NCBI RefSeq assembly: GCF_900142735.1
Contig: NZ_FRBY01000004.1
Span: 558,001 to 622,000 of the forward strand
Direction: 5' to 3'
Length of the DNA stretch: 64,000 bases
Source of the DNA: Flavobacterium saccharophilum
GTDB taxonomy: Bacteria; Bacteroidota; Bacteroidia; Flavobacteriales; Flavobacteriaceae
In this document: positions 8,100 through 15,868 of the stretch, in pieces
Numbering within the stretch: the stretch's first letter is position 1
Layout of the letters: every line of letters begins with the position of its first letter
Position numbers and translations under genes: made by a program
Notes under the pieces: generated by a model
The model's database searches: none
Seen by the model: the letters and a program-made list of their open reading frames with translations, nothing else
Told to the model about the DNA's origin: nothing

Positions 8100-8891
8100 A
8101 TGAAAAGACTTCTGATTTTAACCCTGGCAATTGCTTTTGCTTCTAATGCACAAACTAAAAAAGAAAACACATCAGTTAAACAACAAACAAAACTTAAAAA
8201 TGAATCCACAATGAAAAAGAAAATTTTAATTATTGTATCTAATGCCAATGCAATTGGACCAAATAACAGAAGAACAGGAACTTTTCTTCCTGAAGTTGCA
8301 CACCCTTATGCCGAATTTGAACGAGCAAATTATGAAATAGACTTTGCAAGCTTAACTGGAGATACTCCATATTTAGATGCGCTTAATCTGGCAAATGATC
8401 CTGATAACCTTACTTTTCTAACAGGAAAAGGATGGGAAACTATGCAAAAAGCAGTTAAACTCTCAACAGTTGATGTTGCTAAATACGATGCCGTTTTTGT
8501 TCCCGGCGGATTAGCACCAATGGTAGATATGCCAGAAAATGAACTTTTGAAAAATGTAATTAAAGAAACCTACGAACGAAATGCAGTTGTAGGCGCGGTC
8601 TGTCACGGTCCAGTATCTTTATTAAATGTAAAATTAAGCAACGGATCGTATCTGGTAAATGGTAAGAACATTACTTCATTTACAGATGAAGAAGAAAGAG
8701 GTTACGCTATTGCGGATGTGCCTTTCTTATTAGAAACTGCTTTAACCAAACAAGGTGCAAAGTTTCATGCCGCTGCAGTATGGTCAGCGCATAGTATTGC
8801 TGATGGTAATTTGGTGACGGGACAAAATCCTGCTTCTGCAAAAGGGGTAGCTGAAAAAATGATTGTCATTCTAGAATCTGCTAAAAAGTAA
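8100..8891 (+). CDS. DJ-1/PfpI-family protein (type 1 glutamine amidotransferase-like, Hsp31-type), probably exported
   Basis: From about residue 38 the 263-residue protein is a DJ-1/PfpI domain. The nucleophile elbow is GAVCHGPVSLL, with Cys and adjoining His, and FVPGGLAPMVDMPEN and TGTFLPEVAHPYAEFE match the Hsp31/glyoxalase III branch. Members act as holding chaperones, deglycases or glyoxalases; which applies here cannot be read from sequence. The first 18 residues (MKRLLILTLAIAFASNAQ) look like a signal peptide, suggesting a periplasmic form. A second in-frame ATG at residue 38 (MKKKILIIVSN) could give a cytosolic form. The upstream CRP-like palindrome and the neighbouring monooxygenase and aldehyde dehydrogenase suggest a carbonyl or oxidative stress group. 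Confidence 0.88.
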   Translation: MKRLLILTLAIAFASNAQTKKENTSVKQQTKLKNESTMKKKILIIVSNANAIGPNNRRTGTFLPEVAHPYAEFERANYEIDFASLTGDTPYLDALNLANDPDNLTFLTGKGWETMQKAVKLSTVDVAKYDAVFVPGGLAPMVDMPENELLKNVIKETYERNAVVGAVCHGPVSLLNVKLSNGSYLVNGKNITSFTDEEERGYAIADVPFLLETALTKQGAKFHAAAVWSAHSIADGNLVTGQNPASAKGVAEKMIVILESAKK

Positions 8892-8986
8892 TTGATGTAA
8901 TGCTATCGGCCTTCTTCAAAAGAAAGAGGAAGGTCAATATCATTTAATCCTAAAGTTGAATTTACAATTAATTAAAAGAAATCAAA

Positions 8987-9292
8987 ATGGAAAATCAAAA
9001 TCCAATTCATGTTTTTGCTACATGGAAAGTAAAAGAAGGTCAGATTGAAAATGTTTTACAATTACTAAAGACGGTACATAACGAAAGCATTAAAGAAGAG
9101 GGTAATTTGTTTTACAAAATTCATCAAAGTAAATCAGATTTGAATACAATAATTTTATTTGAAGGATATAGTAATGAAGCGGCTGTTGCAGAGCACCGCA
9201 ATTCGCCCTATTTTCAAGATTTGGTTTTAGGTAAAATTGTTCCGCTATTAGAAAATAGAGAGATTATTTTAACAACACTATTAGAATATTAA
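8987..9292 (+). CDS. Antibiotic biosynthesis monooxygenase (ABM/YgiN-like) domain protein
   Basis: A 101-residue ferredoxin-like-fold protein. The pattern HVFATWKVKEGQIENVLQLL, then EEGNLFYKIHQSKSD, then IILFEGYSNEAAVAEHRNSP with YFQ is typical of the ABM superfamily, including the quinol monooxygenase YgiN. Members are small dimers that act on quinones or other aromatic compounds without a bound cofactor, and many are still uncharacterised. It lies 95 bp after the DJ-1 gene and 90 bp before an aldehyde dehydrogenase, consistent with a small redox-detoxification group. The exact substrate is not predictable. Confidence 0.85.
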   Translation: MENQNPIHVFATWKVKEGQIENVLQLLKTVHNESIKEEGNLFYKIHQSKSDLNTIILFEGYSNEAAVAEHRNSPYFQDLVLGKIVPLLENREIILTTLLEY

Positions 9293-9382
9293 CTTCGAAT
9301 TGTGGTTTGAGCCATTGTAATCATTGATAATTTGATTAAATTTAAAGTACATATCATGAAATTGCTTTAAATAGTAAAGTTC

Positions 9383-10795
9383 ATGTCTAAAAAAATAATT
9401 ATGGAAAACACCACAAAAATAATATTCCCATACGATCAAAGTTTTGTAAAAGAGTTACCGCTGATCAATAAAAATGATATTGATACTATACTGGAAACCG
9501 CTCAGAATTTATTTGATAATCAATCTGGCTGGATTCCGGCTTTTAAGAGAATTGAGATATTAGAAAAGGCAGCTTCGATAATGCATGACAGAAGCGAGGA
9601 ACTCATACATTTGGCTATTAGCGAAGGCGGAAAGCCTTATAAGGATTCAAAAGCAGAAATACTTAGAGCTATAAAAGGAGTAAAGTTAGCAGCTGAACAT
9701 ATATCGCAAATAAAAGGTGAACAAATTCCGATGGGACTTACCGAAGCTTCTTTAAACAGAATTGCTTTTACTTCTAAAGAACCAATTGGAGTTGTGGTAG
9801 CAGTGAGTGCATTTAATCATCCATTAAATTTAGCGGTTCATCAAATTGCGACTGCTGTTGCCGCTGGTTGTCCGGTCATATTTAAACCCTCAAGCAATAC
9901 ACCATTATCAGGTCTTGCATTGGCGGCTATTTTAAAAGAAGCCGGTTTGCCGGAGGGATGGTTGCAAGTGGTATTATGTGATAATGAAACAGCAGAATTG
10001 TTAGTTACAGATTCAAGAGTTCATTTTTTCTCTTTCATTGGTTCAGCAAAAGTAGGCTGGTATTTAAAAAGCAAATTGTCTCCAGGAACCAGATGTGCAT
10101 TAGAACACGGCGGAGCAGCACCCGTAATTGTAGAGCGTGATGCCGATTTTAGTGAAATGATTCCGGATTTGGTAAAGGGAGGATTTTATCATGCAGGACA
10201 GGTTTGTGTTTCGGTTCAGAAAATTTATGTCAATCAGGAAATTTGCGACCGTTTTATCGAGCAGTTTTCTGAGGCAACCCATAAACTAGTAGTTGGAAAT
10301 CCATTTGATAAAGAAACGGATGTTGGTTCGCTTATTACACCAAAGGAAGTTAATCGTGTTGAAGAATGGGTTAACGAAGCTATTGATCAGGGTGCTAGAG
10401 TAGTTGCCGGAGGAAAAAGAATTTCAGATACTTGTTTTGAGCCGACAATTTTGTTTAACCCCTCAGAAGATTCTAAAGTATCAACTAGTGAAATTTTTGG
10501 CCCGGTTGTTTGTGTGTATCCTTTTAGAGATAGGGAAGAGGCAATAAAAAAAGCAAATGCCTTAGAAGTACATTTTCAAGCAGCTGTTTTTACAAAAAAT
10601 ATAGATATTGCTCTGGATACTGCCAAAAGACTAAACGCTACTGCTGTCATGATTAATGACAATACCGCATTTAGAGTAGACTGGATGCCATTTGGCGGTA
10701 GAGATGCCTCAGGTTTGGGAATGGGTGGTATTTCGTATACTATAAATGAAATGACAAGAGAAAAATTAACTGTTTTTAAAAGTAAATCTTTGTAA
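9383..10795 (+). CDS. NAD(P)-dependent aldehyde dehydrogenase
   Basis: The 470-residue protein has the complete aldehyde dehydrogenase fold and catalytic set: N145 in SAFNHPLNL, K168 in IFKPSSNTP, general base E241 in ALEHGGAAP and nucleophile C275 in HAGQVCVSVQ. EIFGPVVCVYPF and the MPFGG motif near the C-terminus complete it. It oxidises an aldehyde to an acid, and the GQVCVSVQ context resembles the lactaldehyde / non-phosphorylating glyceraldehyde-3-phosphate group more than classical ALDH2. A second ATG at 9401 (MENTTK) is an equally good start. It probably works with the preceding two genes in carbonyl stress. Confidence 0.93.
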   Translation: MSKKIIMENTTKIIFPYDQSFVKELPLINKNDIDTILETAQNLFDNQSGWIPAFKRIEILEKAASIMHDRSEELIHLAISEGGKPYKDSKAEILRAIKGVKLAAEHISQIKGEQIPMGLTEASLNRIAFTSKEPIGVVVAVSAFNHPLNLAVHQIATAVAAGCPVIFKPSSNTPLSGLALAAILKEAGLPEGWLQVVLCDNETAELLVTDSRVHFFSFIGSAKVGWYLKSKLSPGTRCALEHGGAAPVIVERDADFSEMIPDLVKGGFYHAGQVCVSVQKIYVNQEICDRFIEQFSEATHKLVVGNPFDKETDVGSLITPKEVNRVEEWVNEAIDQGARVVAGGKRISDTCFEPTILFNPSEDSKVSTSEIFGPVVCVYPFRDREEAIKKANALEVHFQAAVFTKNIDIALDTAKRLNATAVMINDNTAFRVDWMPFGGRDASGLGMGGISYTINEMTREKLTVFKSKSL

Positions 10796-10835
10796 AACAC
10801 CATACAAAGTTAGAAAAACGAATATTTTAGATTAA

Positions 10836-10865
10836 AAAGGAAGCACCAATATAGAGGCTTCCTTT
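10836..10865 (+). terminator. Hairpin after the aldehyde dehydrogenase gene
   Basis: AAAGGAAGC (10836-10844) pairs perfectly with GCTTCCTTT (10857-10865) around a 12-nt loop. The T-tract is only three bases, so termination would be weak. Confidence 0.5.
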
Positions 10866-10880
10866 CGGCTTAATAAAAAA

Positions 10881-10911
10881 TTGATTTATCTACTTACAGT
10901 TTGTACTTTTG
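10881..10911 (+). promoter_or_regulatory. Strong Bacteroidota promoter of the SpoU methyltransferase gene
   Basis: TTG (10881-10883), 20-bp spacer, TACTTTTG (10904-10911): an exact match to TTG-N17-23-TAnnTTTG. Only 5 bp separate the -7 box from the ATG at 10917, so the mRNA is predicted to be nearly or wholly leaderless. It also rules out the upstream TTG as a start codon. Confidence 0.75.
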
Positions 10912-10916
10912 CATTT

Positions 10917-11375
10917 ATGAATGATAATTTTATAAATGAATATTTTGGGATCGGGATACAAAATGGTAAAACGCCTGAAAATTTAGGTGTTTTGTGGCGA
11001 TCGGCTCAAAATTTAGGTGCTACTTTTATCTTTACGATTGGTAATCGCTACGCCAAACAAGCTTGTGATACTCATGATGCAGTAAAAGCAATTCCTTATT
11101 TTCATTATGATACTTTTGAAGCTTTTTTTGAAAATTTACCTAAAGGTGCGCGATTAGTTGGTGTTGAATTAGATGATAAAGCTTCAGATTTAGAAACCTT
11201 TGAACATCCAAGACGTTGTGTTTATTTATTGGGAGCAGAAGACCATGGTTTATCCAAAAAAGTAATGGCTAAATGCCATCATCTGGTAAAATTTAAATCG
11301 ATAAAAAGCTTAAATGTGGCTGTGGCAGGAACTATTATTATGTACGACAGAAACTTGCCTAAACCTCGTTCTTAA
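10917..11375 (+). CDS. TrmH/SpoU-family RNA 2'-O-methyltransferase
   Basis: I place the start at the ATG at 10917, because the frame upstream of it is occupied by the promoter; this gives 152 residues. It is a minimal SPOUT methyltransferase with the three SpoU motifs: ENLGVLWRSAQNLGA (motif 1 with catalytic Arg), LLGAEDHGLS (motif 2) and SLNVAVAGTIIMYD (motif 3, trefoil-knot SAM site). It transfers a methyl group from SAM to a ribose 2'-OH of tRNA or rRNA. There is no N-terminal substrate-binding extension, as in TrmL-like short members, so the target RNA cannot be assigned. Confidence 0.9.
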   Translation: MNDNFINEYFGIGIQNGKTPENLGVLWRSAQNLGATFIFTIGNRYAKQACDTHDAVKAIPYFHYDTFEAFFENLPKGARLVGVELDDKASDLETFEHPRRCVYLLGAEDHGLSKKVMAKCHHLVKFKSIKSLNVAVAGTIIMYDRNLPKPRS

Positions 11376-11382
11376 ACAATTT

Positions 11383-11742
11383 TTAGTTTAGTCTCTCCAT
11401 ACTTTCTGTCCTTAAACAATGTTCAGTACCCAGATAAAGGGGATTTCCGTGTTTTTCAGACCAAAAGCCATCCAGCACATCTTTGGTTATGCATCGGTAA
11501 ACTGCAACTCCTTTAAACGTTTTATTATTTTCTCCTTTGTAGTTAAAATTAATTACCAGAATATTATCTTTAAAGAAACCGTAACCTTTTTGTTCCTGTG
11601 TGTTATTAATAACCCAATGCGCAATAATTCGGTTATTTTTGTCTAACGATAAAGTCAAAATGCCTTTATAGGTTAGTTCTGGGCTTTCATCCTGATTGCT
11701 TCCGGAGATAGAATAGGTGCCAATTAAATCTTGTATAGTCAT
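11383..11742 (-). CDS. Small uncharacterised beta-rich protein
   Basis: I do not recognise the family. The 119-residue protein has no signal peptide or membrane segment. It alternates polar and hydrophobic residues in strand-like stretches (YKGILTLSLDKNNRIIAHWVI, KDNILVINFNYKG, TFKGVAVYRCI), suggesting a small barrel with a lipocalin-like or avidin-like layout. It is convergent with the SpoU methyltransferase gene, with only 7 bp between stops, and stands alone upstream. The frame is intact and has normal codon use for the neighbourhood, so I accept it as a gene, of unknown function. Confidence 0.7.
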   Translation of the reverse strand: MTIQDLIGTYSISGSNQDESPELTYKGILTLSLDKNNRIIAHWVINNTQEQKGYGFFKDNILVINFNYKGENNKTFKGVAVYRCITKDVLDGFWSEKHGNPLYLGTEHCLRTESMERLN

Positions 11743-11941
11743 TGATTTGATGATGCAGAAATTAGGGAGCTAAATAAGATGAAACAAAAACAAACAAACC
11801 TTATTCTTTTTAGTAGAATGCAGAATCTTGCTAAATTGTAGTAAAATCTTTTTTAAGAACACATTAATCCAGTAATTGCAGCAAATTTATAAAAATATAT
11901 TTGACTGATGGTATGTGCGGCATTTTGAACTAATTTGGTTT

Positions 11942-13663
11942 TTACAATATCCTTGAAGAAGTAATTTTAATATCCGCATATTTCCAGGCATTATTAAAGC
12001 GAGTTTTTGCTTCGTTATATTTCTTTTTATCATTAAGTTTTTCAAAAGCAATAGTCAGTCCTTTCAAAGCCCAGCCGTTATCGGGGAAGTTTTTTAAATC
12101 ATCTTCATATATTTTTACAGCATCGCTATATTTTCCTGCACTAATCAAAACTGCGCCCAAATGATGACGAACGGAAAAAAACCAATCTGGCGGCTCATTA
12201 TAATTTAGTTCATCTTCTTTTGCTACGGCTTCTTTTAAAAGCAGAATGGCCTGACTGTATTTTTTTTCTCTTGCGTAAATTTCTCCTTCCAAAGTTTTTG
12301 AGGCAATTTCACATAAGTCAAATACGCTGTTGATTCCCCAAATTGTTAAATCTTTTATTTTAGGATCGGTCATTATTTTTCTCATGGAGGCAAGGTGTTT
12401 TTTTGCTTCGGCTGTTTGACTTTTTGATAACATTGCCATTCCTTGCGCATAATGCCAAATTACTGATGGGTATTTTAATTCTTTTTCAGGCGAAGGAGCA
12501 TTTAGGATTTCTTGCCATAAACCAAGTTTTACCTGAACATACCAGGGAATAGCGTAATAATGTTGTAAAGTAGACCATGCAGGATCACGAAGTAGTTTTT
12601 TATGGGCATGATTAGCCGTGGCAAATGCGCCTTTTATAGCAAGTTTACTTTCTCCGCTTAGTGTGGCACAGGCCGAAAGAAAATGATAATTATGAGGATA
12701 ATAGGCAAGGGGATATGCTCCCTGAGCATGGCAAGCATCAACGTACAAGCTGTCAATTTCAACTGCCTTTTGATTAACAGTGACACCATCATGATAACGG
12801 CCGGTTCTTATATAAATATGTGACGGCATATGTACTAAATGTCCGGAACCTGGAACTAAACTGCAAAGTAAATCGGCACTGGTTTCGGCATTTTCAGGAT
12901 GTTGAGACATTTCTTCAGCATGTATATAAAGATGGTTTGCGCCAGCATGTTTTGGTTCTCTCGCGATACATTCTTTAAGTACTCTTATTATTTCTGGCGT
13001 CCAGAGCTGGGGTTTTCCGTCCTTTTTCCATAAATCCCAAGGATGTTGATCCATTAAAGATTCTGCAAAAAGTGTCCCTACCATAACGTCTTTAGGATAT
13101 TTTTTATATACTTTTCGCATGGCGGCAGCATAAGAAGAATCGAGTACTGATCGTACTATTGTAGTATCTTTAGAGTAACGATGTGTTAAAGCATCAATCA
13201 AATCTTTTTCTTTTTCAGTACAAGATGGCGAATATAGCTTTGCTTTTTTTACAGCGTCGAAAGCCCGTATAAAATTATCTTTTTCCATACCGGCATTGTA
13301 ATTGGGGCCAAGAACATAGGCATAACCCCACCATCCCATCGCGCATTGAGGTTCCTGTCGTGTAATTTCAAAAAAGGAGCGGGCTGCTTCGGCGTGATTA
13401 AATCCGAAGGAAAGCATTAATCCTTGATTGAAATATTGTTGGACTTCTGTATTTTTTGTAGTTATTAAAAAATTAAATCCATCAAGCCCTCTAAATAATG
13501 GTGCTTTTTTATCTGATGAATACCAGCTTTTGTCTGAAACTTCAGGTATGCTGCAGCTGTAGTTAGTGGTTACACTACTTGTTGTAGTTGGTTTTTTCTT
13601 TGAATCCCGATTGCAGGAACAGCAAATTAACATTGAACAAAATAAATAGAAAATGTTTCGCAT
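11942..13663 (-). CDS. TPR-repeat lipoprotein
   Basis: The 573-residue protein starts with a cysteine-rich lipoprotein-like signal peptide (LICCSCNRDSKKK). It continues with many tetratricopeptide-type helical pairs, including FNQGLMLSFGFNHAEAARSF, the histidine-rich GHLVHMPSHIYIRTGRYHDGV in two pieces, and a C-terminal DAVKIYEDDLKNFPDNGWAL repeat. The MPSHIYIR and YPHNYHF blocks are conserved in a family of Bacteroidota and proteobacterial TPR proteins with no assigned function. It is probably anchored in a membrane as a protein-protein scaffold. It lies 53 bp downstream of the SAM methyltransferase on the same strand and is probably co-transcribed. It is separated from the NRPS-PKS genes by about 1.4 kb, so a role there is not implied. 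Confidence 0.85.
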   Translation of the reverse strand: MRNIFYLFCSMLICCSCNRDSKKKPTTTSSVTTNYSCSIPEVSDKSWYSSDKKAPLFRGLDGFNFLITTKNTEVQQYFNQGLMLSFGFNHAEAARSFFEITRQEPQCAMGWWGYAYVLGPNYNAGMEKDNFIRAFDAVKKAKLYSPSCTEKEKDLIDALTHRYSKDTTIVRSVLDSSYAAAMRKVYKKYPKDVMVGTLFAESLMDQHPWDLWKKDGKPQLWTPEIIRVLKECIAREPKHAGANHLYIHAEEMSQHPENAETSADLLCSLVPGSGHLVHMPSHIYIRTGRYHDGVTVNQKAVEIDSLYVDACHAQGAYPLAYYPHNYHFLSACATLSGESKLAIKGAFATANHAHKKLLRDPAWSTLQHYYAIPWYVQVKLGLWQEILNAPSPEKELKYPSVIWHYAQGMAMLSKSQTAEAKKHLASMRKIMTDPKIKDLTIWGINSVFDLCEIASKTLEGEIYAREKKYSQAILLLKEAVAKEDELNYNEPPDWFFSVRHHLGAVLISAGKYSDAVKIYEDDLKNFPDNGWALKGLTIAFEKLNDKKKYNEAKTRFNNAWKYADIKITSSRIL

Positions 13664-13716
13664 AATTTGATTTTTTAAGTTCTTGAATTTATTAAAGACT
13701 TATAAGAATCAATGAT

Positions 13717-14583
13717 TCATTTTTTTTCTCCCATTGCCACAATCATTTCACAAGGGCCAATAAAACGGTTATCGGATTCAAAATTTTTAAGTTCATTTTC
13801 GATCTCAAGCCATACAGAGTCTTTTTCCATATCTGATAAACTGCTTAACATTTGATGCAAGGCACCAAAAGACTCTTTTTCAAACTGTACACATTCAGCC
13901 GCTGAAGATAAATGTAGGGGTGAATCAACAAGCTCAGATTTTATATTAACAAATCCGGCATCAGTAAATGCTTTCTCTATAACACCTTCAGAACCTAAAC
14001 TGAAGGGGCCTGGCTGACCTACTAGTGGTGGTGGTAATTTAGCGCGGTTTCGAATGATCGAAACAGGGATGGAGAAAAATTTATTTTTTTCTGGGGTCGA
14101 ATAAACAATTGCGGCTACTTTTCCACCGGGCTTTAGTACCCTTAAAATTTCTTTCAATGCCTTTTGTTGATTGGGAAAATAAATCAAACCAACCCTCGAA
14201 ATTACAGCATCAAAGGATGCATCATCCAGTTCCAGATTCTCACCATCCATTACTCTTGTTTCAACATTATGTAAGCCATTATCAGTGACCATTTTTTTGG
14301 CATACTCAAGAATATTAGGAGAAATATCTGTCGCTAAAACATAACCTGAGATCCCTACTTTCTTTGCGGTAGTAATGGTTTGTTCCCCAGCTCCGGCAGC
14401 AATATCCAAAACGTGGCTGCCTTTCGTAATATTAGCAAGTTCCAGCATTCTGTCAGTTGAAGGCCCCAGCCACTGATGCAACGTATCACTCCATCGGTAC
14501 CAGGCGTTAGCTGCTTCTTGCCATTGTTCACGCGTGGTGCTTTTATACTTGATAGGGTCAAATTGCATGTTATTCGTTTCCAT
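13717..14583 (-). CDS. Class I SAM-dependent methyltransferase (UbiE/Methyltransf_11 type)
   Basis: The 288-residue protein has a Rossmann methyltransferase core. Motif I is HVLDIAAGAGEQTITTA, the acidic loop follows beta-2 at LATDISPNILEYAKK, motif II is DASFDAVISRVGLIYFPN, and motif III is LKEILRVLKPGGKVAAIVY. The fold and RVLKPGG signature match the UbiE/COQ5-like small-molecule group; the substrate is unknown. It is 496 bp downstream of the phosphopantetheinyl transferase on the same strand. A tailoring role for the NRPS-PKS product is possible but not supported by operon structure. The TPR lipoprotein follows. Confidence 0.88.
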   Translation of the reverse strand: METNNMQFDPIKYKSTTREQWQEAANAWYRWSDTLHQWLGPSTDRMLELANITKGSHVLDIAAGAGEQTITTAKKVGISGYVLATDISPNILEYAKKMVTDNGLHNVETRVMDGENLELDDASFDAVISRVGLIYFPNQQKALKEILRVLKPGGKVAAIVYSTPEKNKFFSIPVSIIRNRAKLPPPLVGQPGPFSLGSEGVIEKAFTDAGFVNIKSELVDSPLHLSSAAECVQFEKESFGALHQMLSSLSDMEKDSVWLEIENELKNFESDNRFIGPCEMIVAMGEKK

Positions 14584-15079
14584 AATAACAGTATTTTATA
14601 TTAAAGTTATGCTAAATTGCTTATTACCGGTTTTTAATAACCATGAAACGGCTTGAATCAGCTCAAAATTGATTGAGATTGATTATTCTGTAGGGCTTGT
14701 TATGAGGCATTACTAGAGCTGATAAAGTAGTACTCAGAGGTAATTCAGTTCCAATTCTATTACAGCTATTTTAAGGAATAGGAAGAAAAATTACTTTTAC
14801 TTAAAATAGAGCTATATGTCAATTTTGCTATTAGCCCTAGTGTTTAAATTTGGCCTAAAAGAATAGTGTGTGCAGGTAACATCTTCAAGATACAAATTTA
14901 CTCAAAATAATACATAATGTCCATTATAAGGGGAATTAATAATAGTTTAAGATACTGCAAATTAGTATTTTAACTCTTTTAGTTTTGGCAGGAGAATACC
15001 TTGACTTTTTATTACAAGCTTGTAGTTAACTAAAAGTTTTTTTTCATTATTACAGTTACAGTTAAAGTTATCAAATTAT
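14584..15079. other. Intergenic region downstream of the NRPS-PKS operon
   Basis: 496 bp of AT-rich DNA. I see no ORF, tRNA, clear TAnnTTTG box or hairpin with T-tract on the minus strand. The palindrome ACAAGCTTGT near 15013 is short and unremarkable. Confidence 0.4.
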
Positions 15080-15868
15080 TTATTTAATTGGAATTAGCTT
15101 TAATAAATCTGTCATAGTATTTGGTATGCTATACATTTTTAGATTATTAGATATTGGTGATAAACCTTCAAAAGCTATAGCGCCCAAATAGTAATCTGAA
15201 ATCTCAAAACTATATACCTGCCAGTTTTGAGTATTTTTTATTAGACTAAAGTCTACATTATGGTATCCGTCTAATGATGGAATATACTTAAAATCTTCAT
15301 CAATACCTTTTCCTAATGCTTTGACAAAAGATTCTTTTCGCGTCCATAAACTATAGAAAGTTTTTTTCTTGTCAGCGGCGTTTTGTATTGTTAATCTTTC
15401 CTTTTCATCAAAAATATCTGGCAGAAGATTTGTGAATTTAAAGTCTTCAGATAGATATTCAATATCTATTCCCACTTTTTTACGTGAAATTGCAATTATT
15501 GCAAAGTTTTCGGAATGTGAAATATTGAAATGTAACCATGGATGTGAAGCCAGATACGGTTTTTTATTAAAATCATAATCAAGATAAATATTTTTTACAG
15601 CTAATTTAGTATAGGCTCCTAAAATTATTTTTAAAATCGCTCTGTATGTAATGAATCGGTTTCTGTCTATTTCTTTGTAAAAGCGTTTTGCTTTTTTAAT
15701 TTCTATTGAATTAAGGAACTCATACAAATCAGATTTTAAATCGATGAAGTCAGGTAAATAAATACAGTAAATAATTATATCATTAGTATTTAATGAATAT
15801 TCCTTACCAGAGAATAACTTAACACTCTTGATATTTGAAAAAGAAATATAGAGTCTAGATGTCTTCAT
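15080..15868 (-). CDS. Sfp-type 4'-phosphopantetheinyl transferase
   Basis: The 262-residue protein has the two-lobed Sfp layout: NISHSENFAII (His118), the magnesium-binding VGIDIEYL (D135 and E137) and the signature WTRKESFVKALGKG (W175, K178, E179, K183). It transfers the phosphopantetheine arm of CoA to the active serine of carrier domains, turning them from apo to holo. Its start overlaps the end of the C-A-T-TE gene by 14 bp, so translation is coupled. The obvious clients are the three carrier domains encoded just upstream (two T and one ACP). Its length is at the long end for Sfp and typical of secondary-metabolism types rather than AcpS. Confidence 0.95.
   Translation of the reverse strand: MKTSRLYISFSNIKSVKLFSGKEYSLNTNDIIIYCIYLPDFIDLKSDLYEFLNSIEIKKAKRFYKEIDRNRFITYRAILKIILGAYTKLAVKNIYLDYDFNKKPYLASHPWLHFNISHSENFAIIAISRKKVGIDIEYLSEDFKFTNLLPDIFDEKERLTIQNAADKKKTFYSLWTRKESFVKALGKGIDEDFKYIPSLDGYHNVDFSLIKNTQNWQVYSFEISDYYLGAIAFEGLSPISNNLKMYSIPNTMTDLLKLIPIK

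Noticed and set aside
13717..14583. SAM methyltransferase as tailoring enzyme of the NRPS-PKS product
   Set aside because: A 496-bp gap and the following TPR gene place it in another transcription unit. Proximity alone is weak evidence.
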